NCBI RefSeq assembly: GCF_000200595.1
Contig: NC_014810.2
Span: forward strand, 1,064,311 to 1,128,310
DNA: 64,000 nt
Direction of reading: 5' to 3'
Source: Helicobacter felis ATCC 49179
GTDB taxonomy: Bacteria > Campylobacterota > Campylobacteria > Campylobacterales > Helicobacteraceae
The position numbers and the translations under genes are program-made. The notes beneath the pieces were generated by a model. The model saw nothing but the letters and a program-made list of their open reading frames with translations, did not search any database and was not told the origin of the DNA. Positions 42,233-50,201 of the stretch are shown one piece after another (position 1 is the first letter of the stretch; every line of letters starts with the position of its first letter).

Positions 42233-44668
42233 ATGATTGAAAAATTTCCAAGTGTAGTGCCCGTGATCGTGGAGGAAGAAACTTTTATGTACCCTTTCAT
42301 GATCGCGCCTATTTTTATCAACAGTGAGGCTAATATCAAGGCAGCCAACAAAGCTACTCAAGACAAAAACGATTTGATTTTTGTAAGTTGTGCTAAAAAT
42401 GGGGAACAGGAAGCGGACAAATTTTATGATGTGGGTGTGATTGGGAGTATTGTACGCAAGGTGGTTTTACCTGACAATCGCATGAAAATTCTCTTTCAAG
42501 GGATTTGCAAGGGACGCATTGTCAATATCCAATCCCACGACCCTTTAGAGGCGATGGTAGAGGTGATCACCTATAAGGATTATGACCATGACAAAATACG
42601 CGCTATTTTAGAGATTCTCAAAGAGAAGGTGGGCAATTTAGCTAATATTAGCCAGTTTTTTCCTCCAGATTTGTTGCGCGCCATTGATGATAATAGCGAT
42701 CCTAACCGTATTGTGGATTTGATTGCCTCTGCGTTGCGCATCAAAAAAGAACAATCTTACAAGCTCTTTGCTAATGACAACACGGAGGAGAGACTTTTAG
42801 ACCTCATCGATCTAGTGATGGAGGAAACCAAAACCCAAAAACTCCAAAAAGAGATCAAAAGCAAAGTCCATAGCAAAATGGAGCGCGTCAATAAGGAATA
42901 CTTTCTTAAAGAACAACTTAAGCAAATCCAAAAAGAATTGGGCATTGACAAACAACGCGATGAGGAAATCCAAGAGTACTTCCAAAAACTAAGTGCTATT
43001 GAGCCTTTTATCACCAAAGAAATCCATAAAGAGATTAAAAAACAGATCGAGCGCTTGAGTCGCATCCATCAAGATAGCTCGGATGTGGGGATTTTGCAAA
43101 ATTACATCGAGTGGGTGCTTGAAATCCCTTTTGGACAATATAGTCAAAAACATCTCTCCGTCAAAGAAGTGGAAAAACAGCTAGATGTCGATCATTACAG
43201 CCTAGAAAAGCCTAAAGAGCGCATTGTAGAATATTTTGCTACGATGGAGCTAATGCGCTTGCGCAAACAGGAGAATAAAGAAACTAAGGGCACAATTCTA
43301 TGTTTCTATGGTCCCCCCGGAGTGGGCAAAACCAGCCTAGCTAACTCCATTGCTAAGGCGATTAGCCGTCCGCTTGTGCGCATCGCTTTGGGCGGGCTAG
43401 AAGATGTCAACGAACTTAGAGGACACCGCCGCACTTATTTAGGTTCTATGCCCGGGCGCATTGTGCAGGGCTTGATCGAGGCTAAGAAAATGGATTGCGT
43501 GATGGTGCTCGATGAGATTGATAAGGTGGATAAGAGCATGCGTGGCGATCCAGCTAGCGCGCTTTTAGAAATTTTAGACCCTGAGCAAAATACCAGCTTT
43601 AGGGATTATTACACCAATTTTAATATTGACCTCTCTAAGATCATCTTCATTGCTACCGCTAATGACACCGCTACCATCCCCCCTCCCCTAAGAGATCGCA
43701 TGGAGTTTATCAGCGTGTCCAGTTACACCCCTCAAGAAAAAGAGCAAATCGCGCGCAACTACCTCATCCCTCAAGAGCTCAAAAAGCATGCCCTTAAAAG
43801 CACTGAAGTCTCTTTCACCCCCGAAGCGGTGCAACTCATCATTGAAAAATACACTAGAGAGGCAGGGGTGCGTGGGCTTAGACGCGCTGTTGCGACCATC
43901 ATGCGCAAATGCGCTAAAAAAATCTTGCACGATCAAGAGGAAAAGACCCCCAAAGAAGAAAAATCGTCTAAAACCCAAGAACAACCCAACGCGCGCAAGC
44001 GGGGTCGCCCTAGCCGTAAACTCCATATCACCCCTGAAAATATCCCCGAATTTTTAGACAAAATCGTTTTTGAAATCGATCCCATCGACAAGGAAGACGC
44101 GCTAGGAATTGTCAATGGTCTAGCGTGGACAAGTGTAGGCGGGGATGTGCTCAAAATCGAGGCGATCAAACTCAAGGGCAAGGGGAATTTAAAGCTCACG
44201 GGGTCTTTGGGCGAGGTGATGAAAGAATCCGCCCATATTGCGCATTCTGTAGTGAAATTGCTCATTGATGAGGACATGCTCACCCCCAAAAAGAAAAAAT
44301 CTAAAGAGGGCAAAATCTATAATCTCTATGATATTCATTTGCATGTGCCCGAAGGGGCGACTCCTAAAGATGGTCCTAGTGCAGGGATCACTATGGCCAC
44401 TAGCATCGCCTCTATTTTATGTGATAAAAAAGTGCGCGCTGATGTGGCGATGACGGGCGAACTCACTTTGAGCGGACGGGTTTTGCCCATTGGCGGATTA
44501 AAAGAAAAGCTTATTGCTAGTTATAAAGCGGGCATTAAAACCGCTTTGATCCCTGAGAAGAACTACCAAAGAGATTTAAAAGACATTCCTACAGAGGTGC
44601 AAGAAAATATGGAAATTAAAGCTGTGCGCCATATTGAGGATGTGCTAGAAATTGCCTTGGTGCCCTAA
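42233..44668 (+). CDS. lon: ATP-dependent protease Lon
   Basis: Lon unfolds and degrades damaged and regulatory proteins. ATG at 42233 follows AAGGGA and gives 811 residues; the frame is open a few codons further up. The N-terminal substrate domain begins [20 protein letters not shown]. The AAA+ part has Walker [20 protein letters not shown] and Walker [14 protein letters not shown]. The C-terminal protease has the catalytic serine in [13 protein letters not shown] and lysine in [13 protein letters not shown]. Between ATPase and protease there is a charged linker [16 protein letters not shown] followed by RKRGRPSRK, which looks like an AT-hook. It is directly followed by tyrA (TAATG). Confidence 0.96.
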   Translation: MIEKFPSVVPVIVEEETFMYPFMIAPIFINSEANIKAANKATQDKNDLIFVSCAKNGEQEADKFYDVGVIGSIVRKVVLPDNRMKILFQGICKGRIVNIQSHDPLEAMVEVITYKDYDHDKIRAILEILKEKVGNLANISQFFPPDLLRAIDDNSDPNRIVDLIASALRIKKEQSYKLFANDNTEERLLDLIDLVMEETKTQKLQKEIKSKVHSKMERVNKEYFLKEQLKQIQKELGIDKQRDEEIQEYFQKLSAIEPFITKEIHKEIKKQIERLSRIHQDSSDVGILQNYIEWVLEIPFGQYSQKHLSVKEVEKQLDVDHYSLEKPKERIVEYFATMELMRLRKQENKETKGTILCFYGPPGVGKTSLANSIAKAISRPLVRIALGGLEDVNELRGHRRTYLGSMPGRIVQGLIEAKKMDCVMVLDEIDKVDKSMRGDPASALLEILDPEQNTSFRDYYTNFNIDLSKIIFIATANDTATIPPPLRDRMEFISVSSYTPQEKEQIARNYLIPQELKKHALKSTEVSFTPEAVQLIIEKYTREAGVRGLRRAVATIMRKCAKKILHDQEEKTPKEEKSSKTQEQPNARKRGRPSRKLHITPENIPEFLDKIVFEIDPIDKEDALGIVNGLAWTSVGGDVLKIEAIKLKGKGNLKLTGSLGEVMKESAHIAHSVVKLLIDEDMLTPKKKKSKEGKIYNLYDIHLHVPEGATPKDGPSAGITMATSIASILCDKKVRADVAMTGELTLSGRVLPIGGLKEKLIASYKAGIKTALIPEKNYQRDLKDIPTEVQENMEIKAVRHIEDVLEIALVP

Positions 44669-45501
44669 TGCGCGTAGGCATTATTGGGCTAGGTCTGATG
44701 GGGGGTTCGATGGGGCTAGCCTTGCAGGAGGTGCGCGCCCAGCTAGGCATTAAAAGCTTGTTAGGTTTTGATAGTAACCCCATACATGCCCAAATGGCCT
44801 TGAGTTTAGGACTAGTGGAGGAATGCCTAGATTTTGAGCACATGCAAACATGTGATGTTCTCATCTTAGCGACCCCTTTGCAGGGCATTATAGATATTCT
44901 CAAGCAGTTACAACCCCCCAAAACAACCACAATTATTGAGATCGGCGGGGCTAAGGGGGAGATTGTGCGCGCCATTCCCCCAACTATCCGCCCTCAAGTG
45001 GTCGCTACACACCCGATGTGTGGCACAGAGTTTCATGGTCCTAAAGCCGCGTTAAAAGGCCTGTATAAACATAAAATCGTGGTGTTGGTGGACACAGAAC
45101 AGAGCGCGTCTATGCACACAGAGCGCGCTAGAGAACTCTTTAGTGCGATTGGTATGCAAATGGTCAAAATGCGCGCGGACGAACACGATCGCCATGTCGC
45201 CTTTGTAAGCCATCTCCCCCATGCTATTAGCTACGCTCTAGCTAATGTAGTCTTAGCCCAAGAGAGCCCTCAAAATATCTTATCCCTAGCTGCAGGGGGC
45301 TTTAGGGATATGAGTCGTCTCTCTAAGAGTGCGCCGGATATGTGGCGGGGGATTTTTGCGCAAAATCAAGGGCGCATCTTGGAGGCGTTAGAGCTTTTCA
45401 TTACAGAAATGCAACAAGTGAAAGGTTGGCTAGAAGCCCAAGAGTGGGAGAAACTGCAAACATGGATGCAACAAGCCAACCGCTTGCAAGAATTTATGTA
45501 G
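44668..45501 (+). CDS. tyrA: Prephenate dehydrogenase TyrA
   Basis: TyrA oxidises prephenate to 4-hydroxyphenylpyruvate in tyrosine synthesis. The NAD fold is VGIIGLGLMGGSMGLALQEV, and the catalytic and substrate residues are in VVATHPMCGTEFHGPKAA and HVAFVSHLPHAISYALANV. There is no ACT or chorismate mutase domain, so it is the short monofunctional form of 277 residues. The start ATG at 44668 overlaps the lon stop. It is the third gene of the bamD-lon-tyrA run. Confidence 0.93.
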   Translation: MRVGIIGLGLMGGSMGLALQEVRAQLGIKSLLGFDSNPIHAQMALSLGLVEECLDFEHMQTCDVLILATPLQGIIDILKQLQPPKTTTIIEIGGAKGEIVRAIPPTIRPQVVATHPMCGTEFHGPKAALKGLYKHKIVVLVDTEQSASMHTERARELFSAIGMQMVKMRADEHDRHVAFVSHLPHAISYALANVVLAQESPQNILSLAAGGFRDMSRLSKSAPDMWRGIFAQNQGRILEALELFITEMQQVKGWLEAQEWEKLQTWMQQANRLQEFM

Positions 45502-45511
45502 GGGGGTAACT

Positions 45512-45778
45512 ATGGAAGCCCAGTTAATGAAACTTGCCATTGAAACCTACAAGATCACCTTGATGATTTCCTTGCCCGTGCTCTTGGTGGGCTTGGTGGT
45601 GGGGCTCTTGGTAAGCATTTTCCAAGCCACTACACAAATTAATGAAATGACCCTCTCTTTTGTGCCTAAAATCTTAGCTGTGATCGCCGTGATTGTGATC
45701 ACCATGCCTTGGATGCTCAACATGCTCTTAGATTACACTAGCATGCTCTTTAAGCTCATCCCTAAGCTGGTTTCTTGA
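45512..45778 (+). CDS. fliQ: Flagellar export protein FliQ
   Basis: FliQ is a two-helix component of the flagellar type III export gate. The 88 residues begin MEAQLMKLAIETYKITLMIS and have the conserved LPVLLVGLVVGLLVSIFQAT with QINEMTLSFVPKILAV, then the second helix ending PWMLNMLLDYTS. GGGGG lies before the ATG. Its stop overlaps the TTG start of murB (TTGA), an order known from H. pylori. Confidence 0.96.
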   Translation: MEAQLMKLAIETYKITLMISLPVLLVGLVVGLLVSIFQATTQINEMTLSFVPKILAVIAVIVITMPWMLNMLLDYTSMLFKLIPKLVS

Positions 45779-46542
45779 GCCTTGTTTTAGATTTTTCCAA
45801 ATATTCTAGTGTGGAAATCGGAGGCAAGGTGCAGGTGGCACTCCTGCGCACTTATGGGAGCTATGAGGTGCAGATGGTGGGCTTGGGCAATAATTTGTTA
45901 GTGTCCCCCCACGCGCGCAATTTGGCGATTTTAGATCGCTGTTTTGACACTATAGAGGATAAGGGAAGTTTTATAGAGGTGGGGGCTAAAACCAACGCGC
46001 AAAAACTCTTTAGCTATTTCAGGGATCACAATTTAGGGGGTTTGGAGTTTTTAAGCGCCCTGCCCGGAAGTGTGGGCGGACTGCTTAAGATGAACGCGGG
46101 GATGAAAGCCTATCAGATGAGCGATGTGATCTTACAAGCTAATATCAATGGGACATGGCTAGATTTGGAGGCACTAGGTCTAGGCTATCGCACGAGCGTA
46201 TTTGAGGGTGTGGTCTTTGGGGTGCGTTTGCAAAAGATACAGGGTTTTAGAAAAAGCGTTCTGCAAGAATGCCAAAGCATGCGTTTTCACCCTAAAAAAC
46301 CCAGCTTTGGGAGTTGTTTTAAAAACCCCCCGGGGGATTTTGCCGGCAGGCTGTTAGAGGCGGTAGGGATGAAGGGGTTTAGTTTGGGGCGGGTGGGTTT
46401 TTCTAGCGCGCATGCTAACTTCCTCATCAATCTAGGAGGGGCGCATTTTGAAGAAGCTCTAGATTTGATCGAACTAGCCAAAGAGCGGGTTTTTAACGCT
46501 TTTGGGATCATCTTGCAAGAAGAGGTGTGTATTCTCACTTAA
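45775..46542 (+). CDS. murB: UDP-N-acetylenolpyruvoylglucosamine reductase MurB
   Basis: MurB uses FAD and NADPH to reduce UDP-GlcNAc-enolpyruvate to UDP-MurNAc, an early wall step. It starts with TTG at 45775 inside the fliQ stop, and has 255 residues. The FAD-binding parts are YEVQMVGLGNNLLVSP and LEFLSALPGSVGGLLKMNAG; the catalytic serine is in SFGSCFKNPPGDFAG. The end HANFLINLGGAHFEEALDL is the usual substrate-site tail. The Tyr-loop inserts of type I enzymes are missing, so it is the shorter type. Confidence 0.93.
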   Translation: MSLVLDFSKYSSVEIGGKVQVALLRTYGSYEVQMVGLGNNLLVSPHARNLAILDRCFDTIEDKGSFIEVGAKTNAQKLFSYFRDHNLGGLEFLSALPGSVGGLLKMNAGMKAYQMSDVILQANINGTWLDLEALGLGYRTSVFEGVVFGVRLQKIQGFRKSVLQECQSMRFHPKKPSFGSCFKNPPGDFAGRLLEAVGMKGFSLGRVGFSSAHANFLINLGGAHFEEALDLIELAKERVFNAFGIILQEEVCILT

Positions 46543-46601
46543 TGAGGAGGTTTGTATGCGCATAGCTAGACTCTAGGGGGCATGAGAGAGAGTTAAGGCT
46601 A

Positions 46602-46739
46602 ATGAGAGAAATCAACGCCACTGAACCCCTTGAGATTGCCTATGCTAGAAACTTTTACCTCTTCAAGGGAGCGGTAGAAATCACAAGTGGAAATTATTAC
46701 TCTAATATCCCCCTAACTTACATAGAAATCGAAACCTAA
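46602..46739 (+). CDS. Possible small ORF or gene remnant, 45 codons
   Basis: MREINATEPLEIAYARNFYL plus 25 more residues ending TYIEIET can be read here; no match is recognised. Just upstream are two tiny frames, including a six-codon one at 46555 (MRIARL) placed after a strong GAGGAGG. The stretch 46543-46837 is otherwise without a gene. It may be a decayed gene whose pieces remain in different frames. Confidence 0.35.
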   Translation: MREINATEPLEIAYARNFYLFKGAVEITSGNYYSNIPLTYIEIET

Positions 46740-46815
46740 ATGCCACACCCGCAAACCCCAAAACTTTAAAAGATATTTTGAAAATTTGGGGTTAGTAGCT
46801 TTAGTAAAAATCTGC

Positions 46816-46821
46816 TAGAAT
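46816..46821 (+). promoter_or_regulatory. -10 element before the MBL hydrolase gene
   Basis: TAGAAT, about 17 bases before the hydrolase ATG and directly upstream of its AAAGGA ribosome site. No clear -35 is seen. Confidence 0.45.
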
Positions 46822-46837
46822 AGGGCAAAGGATTGTG

Positions 46838-47455
46838 ATGCAGATCAAAGTGAAGGCTTTTGGAAACACCCAAACAAATTGTTATATCGCTAGCTTAGAG
46901 CAGGGGGATTTTATCATCGACCCGGGTTTTGGAGCATTAGAGTGGGTGCTAGAGAATACCCAAAAGCCCTTAGCAATCCTCATCACACATGGGCACTACG
47001 ATCACATTTGGGATGCGCACGCGCTTAAAAATGCCCTGCCCTCTGTGCCTTTGTATGCCCCTAGTGAGGATATTTTTATGCTCACCTCAGATTGTTTTTC
47101 TCTAGGGCTGACCCCTTGCCTAGAAAAAGACATTCACCCCATAGCTTGCCACAAGGATACCTTTACTTTTGAAATTGGTAATGTCCCCATTACTTACTGG
47201 CACTTCCCCGGACACACACCGGGGTGCTCGATGATCGAATTAGGAGGGGTGTTCTTCAGTGGGGATTTTATTTTTCAGCGCAGTATCGGGCGTTATGACT
47301 TCCCTTATTCCAACCCTGCAGACATGAAAGAGTCTTTAAAGCGTTTTGAAGCCTTAGAAAGCTCTCAGGATAAACCCATTTATCCCGGACACGGGCAACC
47401 GACTACCCTTAAAAGTGAGCAACCCCATATGAAGGCGTGGATTGCCCATCTCTAA
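46838..47455 (+). CDS. Metallo-beta-lactamase-fold hydrolase (glyoxalase II-like)
   Basis: A 205-residue zinc hydrolase of the glyoxalase II-like branch. The metal ligands are in LITHGHYDHIWD (HxHxDH), WHFPGHTPGCSM, FFSGDFIFQRSIGR and IYPGHGQPT. ATG at 46838 is five bases after AAAGGA; GTG at 46835 is the alternative. It lacks the C-terminal helical domain of true glyoxalase II, so the substrate could be another thioester or a small lactone. In H. pylori the same gene is beside thiF-motAB. It probably begins this run. Confidence 0.85.
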   Translation: MQIKVKAFGNTQTNCYIASLEQGDFIIDPGFGALEWVLENTQKPLAILITHGHYDHIWDAHALKNALPSVPLYAPSEDIFMLTSDCFSLGLTPCLEKDIHPIACHKDTFTFEIGNVPITYWHFPGHTPGCSMIELGGVFFSGDFIFQRSIGRYDFPYSNPADMKESLKRFEALESSQDKPIYPGHGQPTTLKSEQPHMKAWIAHL

Positions 47456-47479
47456 TTTATTTTATCGACAAGGATACCT

Positions 47480-48256
47480 ATGTTAAGCGACACCCAAAAG
47501 GAACGCTACCAACGCCATTTGATGTTAGAAGATGTGGGTGAAGAGGGGCAAAAAAAGCTTTTAAACGCCAGCGTGTTGATTGTAGGTGCGGGGGGTTTGG
47601 GTTCTCCTAATGCCCTTTATCTTGCTGCAGCTGGGATCGGGCGCATCGGGATTTTGGATTTTGATATTATAGAACTGAGCAATCTCCAGCGCCAAGTTAT
47701 CCACACTACCGAAGAAATCAATGGTGCTAAGGTCAAATCCGCTGCACGCAAGATGTTTGCCCTCAACCCAGAAGTGGAAGTGGAGACTCATTTTATCACT
47801 CTTGATGCTAAGAATGCGTTAGAAATCATCAATCGTTACGACTTTATCATCGATGCGACCGATAATTTTGCGAGTAAATTTTTAATCAATGATGCTTGTG
47901 TGTTAAGCCATAAGCCTTATAGTCATGCTGGTGTGCTGAAATACCGCGGGCAAGTTATGACGATTTTACCTAAAAAGAGCGCGTGTTTTTCCTGTGTTTT
48001 TGACACCCCGCCCGATCCTAAACTTAACCCCACTTTTAAGGCCGGCCTTTTTGGAGTGGTGCCCGGCTTGTTGGGTTGTATCCAAGCGGCTGAGGCTATT
48101 AAGTATTTCTTAGGTTTTCCCTTGCTGACAAATACCTTACTGGGCGTGGATATAAAAACCATGAATTTTAGGCATGTCAGCGTGCAACGCAATCCTAAAT
48201 GCCGTGTGTGTGGAGAGCATGGGATCAAAAGCCTAGAAGACTACCCACAGCAATAA
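47480..48256 (+). CDS. thiF: ThiF/MoeB-type adenylyltransferase
   Basis: An E1-like enzyme that adenylates the C-terminal glycine of a small sulfur-carrier protein (ThiS or MoaD). ATP-binding is in VLIVGAGGLGSPNALYLAAA and GILDFDIIELSNLQRQVIHT with the Arg finger; VGFNAL-like KMFALNPEVEVETH and IIDATDNFASKFLINDAC follow. Zinc cysteines are ACFSCVF and PKCRVCGEH. The length of 258 is usual. Whether it serves thiamine or molybdopterin cannot be decided from sequence; the symbol follows H. pylori use. It lies between the hydrolase and motA. Confidence 0.85.
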   Translation: MLSDTQKERYQRHLMLEDVGEEGQKKLLNASVLIVGAGGLGSPNALYLAAAGIGRIGILDFDIIELSNLQRQVIHTTEEINGAKVKSAARKMFALNPEVEVETHFITLDAKNALEIINRYDFIIDATDNFASKFLINDACVLSHKPYSHAGVLKYRGQVMTILPKKSACFSCVFDTPPDPKLNPTFKAGLFGVVPGLLGCIQAAEAIKYFLGFPLLTNTLLGVDIKTMNFRHVSVQRNPKCRVCGEHGIKSLEDYPQQ

Positions 48257-48274
48257 TTTTAAAAAGGGCGTTCT

Positions 48275-49045
48275 ATGGATTTATCATCTGTACTTGGTGT
48301 GGTTTTTGCGATTCTTGCTATTAGTGTGGGCGACATTATGGAAGGGGGTAACCCCGCCCATGTAGTGCACTTAAGTTCGCTCATCATCATTATCCCTACA
48401 ACCCTCTGTGCGGCGATGGTGAGCACGCACGCACGCCATGTCAAAGCAGCTTATAAAGAGATCAAGATTGTTTTTCTCAATCCCAAGATCAATTTGCAAG
48501 AGACCATTAAAACCATTGTTGAACTATCCACACAGGCGCGTAAGGATGGGGTGCTGTCTTTGGAGTCCAAAGTCGCCCAAATTGAAGATGATTTTACCCG
48601 CAATGGATTTTCTATGATCGTGGATGGTAAGGATATTAAATCCGTGCAAGATAGTTTAGAGGTGGCCATTGAGGAATTAGAAGAGCATTATCATGGCGCA
48701 GCGCATTACTGGATCACAGCAGGGGAGAGCGCGCCTACTTTTGGACTGGTTGGAGCGGTTTTAGGGTTGATGCTGGCACTTCAAAAACTAGACAATCCCC
48801 AAGAGATGGCACTAGGGATCGCGGGGGCATTTACCGCGACCGTTACCGGGATTATGTGTTCCTATGCGCTCTTTGGTCCTTTTGGAAACAAACTAAAAAA
48901 TAAATCTAAAGACATTCTCAAGGAGAAGATTTTGATTTTAGAGGGCGTGATCGGAATTGCTAATGGGGACAACCCAAGGGACTTGGAAATGAAATTACTC
49001 AACTACATCGCTCCGGGCGAACCTAAAAAATCGCAGTTTGAATAA
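48275..49045 (+). CDS. motA: Flagellar stator protein MotA
   Basis: MotA surrounds MotB in the proton-driven stator. It has 256 residues and four helices; the first is DLSSVLGVVFAILAISVGDI. The large cytosolic loop with charged residues for rotor contact includes ARKDGVLSLESKVAQIEDDF. The last helices have GESAPTFGLVGAVLGLMLAL and IAGAFTATVTGIMCSYALFG with the conserved Pro and Thr. AAAGGG is upstream of the ATG. It shares its last base with the motB start region. Confidence 0.95.
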   Translation: MDLSSVLGVVFAILAISVGDIMEGGNPAHVVHLSSLIIIIPTTLCAAMVSTHARHVKAAYKEIKIVFLNPKINLQETIKTIVELSTQARKDGVLSLESKVAQIEDDFTRNGFSMIVDGKDIKSVQDSLEVAIEELEEHYHGAAHYWITAGESAPTFGLVGAVLGLMLALQKLDNPQEMALGIAGAFTATVTGIMCSYALFGPFGNKLKNKSKDILKEKILILEGVIGIANGDNPRDLEMKLLNYIAPGEPKKSQFE

Positions 49046-49806
49046 TGTCTAAAAAAGCTAAAAAAGTAGAGTGTCCAGCAGGGGAACGCTGGGCGGTTCC
49101 TTATGCAGATTTCCTCTCGCTCTTGCTTGCGCTCTTCATTGCTCTATATGCGATCTCTGTGGTAAATAAGGCTAAAGTCAAAGCTCTCAAGAAAGAATTT
49201 TTAAAGATTTTTGACTACGCCCCTATTCCAGATTCCTTCCAACCTGTGATCCCCATTCCTCCTGCTCCGGGCGGTCGCCAAGAAGACACTATAGAAGAGC
49301 GCGAATCTACCCAACAATCCAACCCTTCGCAGACCACTATTAAAAAGATTGGAGAGGGAAGTGTGTTAGAACAAACCGATCAAGGCTCCGTGCTCAAACT
49401 CCCCTCTAGTTTGATTTTCACAGAACCCTATGGGGATACAATCAACGCCACCATGCAAGAATACATTGGGCGCATCGCTAGCATTATCCGCGCCCTTCCA
49501 AGCCAAGTCCAAATTAATGTTAGGGGTTATACAGACAACACGCCCATACCCGCACACATTCCCTTTAAGGATCATTATGCGCTAGCAGCTAGCCGTGCTA
49601 GCAAGGTGATGCGCGAGCTCATCGCTGATGGTATCAACCCGCAAAAACTCTCTTTTACTTCCTATGGCGCTAACAATCCCATTGTGCCCAATGACAGCAT
49701 TGAAAATCGCATGCGCAACAATCGCGTAGAAATCTTTTTTTCAACCAATCCTGAGAATATTAATAAAATCAGTTCTATTTTAAACAAGGGTCTCAATGGG
49801 CAGTAA
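49045..49806 (+). CDS. motB: Flagellar stator protein MotB
   Basis: MotB carries the stator proton path and anchors it to the wall. The single helix ERWAVPYADFLSLLLALFIA has the essential Asp after WAVPYA. A Pro-rich plug and linker follow (SFQPVIPIPPAPGG), then an OmpA-like peptidoglycan-binding domain with INVRGYTDNTPIPAHIPFKD, LAASRASKVMRELIADGI and NRMRNNRVEIFFS. It has 253 residues. It overlaps the next gene by 11 bases. Confidence 0.95.
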   Translation: MSKKAKKVECPAGERWAVPYADFLSLLLALFIALYAISVVNKAKVKALKKEFLKIFDYAPIPDSFQPVIPIPPAPGGRQEDTIEERESTQQSNPSQTTIKKIGEGSVLEQTDQGSVLKLPSSLIFTEPYGDTINATMQEYIGRIASIIRALPSQVQINVRGYTDNTPIPAHIPFKDHYALAASRASKVMRELIADGINPQKLSFTSYGANNPIVPNDSIENRMRNNRVEIFFSTNPENINKISSILNKGLNGQ

Positions 49807-50200
49807 AATTCTAGCTCTATGTTTGAGTGTGATCTGCCTCTATGCGCAAAGACTCCCTACAGGTGATGAGCTTTTAAGAGAAGAGAAAAAGCCCCCTGTT
49901 ATTCCTTTTAAGGCGAGCATTTATTTAGAAAACCCTTCCTATGTGTTTTGGACACAACAATACGGCGTGCGGCGCGCTAAGAGAATCTTAGAGATTGAGG
50001 CAATCACAGATAAGGTGCGCGTAGAAAGCGTAACCCTCAATGAAGGGCGTTGCTCTTTCTTGCCCATTTTGCCTAGTTACACGCTCATGTTGCATGAAAA
50101 AATGCGCTATGAAGTTTTTTGTGATGAAACTCTAAGAGTGGAGATTAAGAGCAATTTTGGGACACAAATCCTTCATCCGGATTTTGAACCTCCCTCTTGA
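49796..50200 (+). CDS. Exported protein downstream of motAB, function unknown
   Basis: A 134-residue protein with a signal peptide (MGSKILALCLSVICLYA). The mature part has two cysteines (EGRCSF, EVFCDE) that may form a disulfide, and a beta-rich pattern. It overlaps motB by 11 bases and the same position in H. pylori has a small conserved gene of unknown role, so it may act in motility. It ends one base before the converging ftsK stop. Confidence 0.78.
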   Translation: MGSKILALCLSVICLYAQRLPTGDELLREEKKPPVIPFKASIYLENPSYVFWTQQYGVRRAKRILEIEAITDKVRVESVTLNEGRCSFLPILPSYTLMLHEKMRYEVFCDETLRVEIKSNFGTQILHPDFEPPS

Positions 50201-50201
50201 A

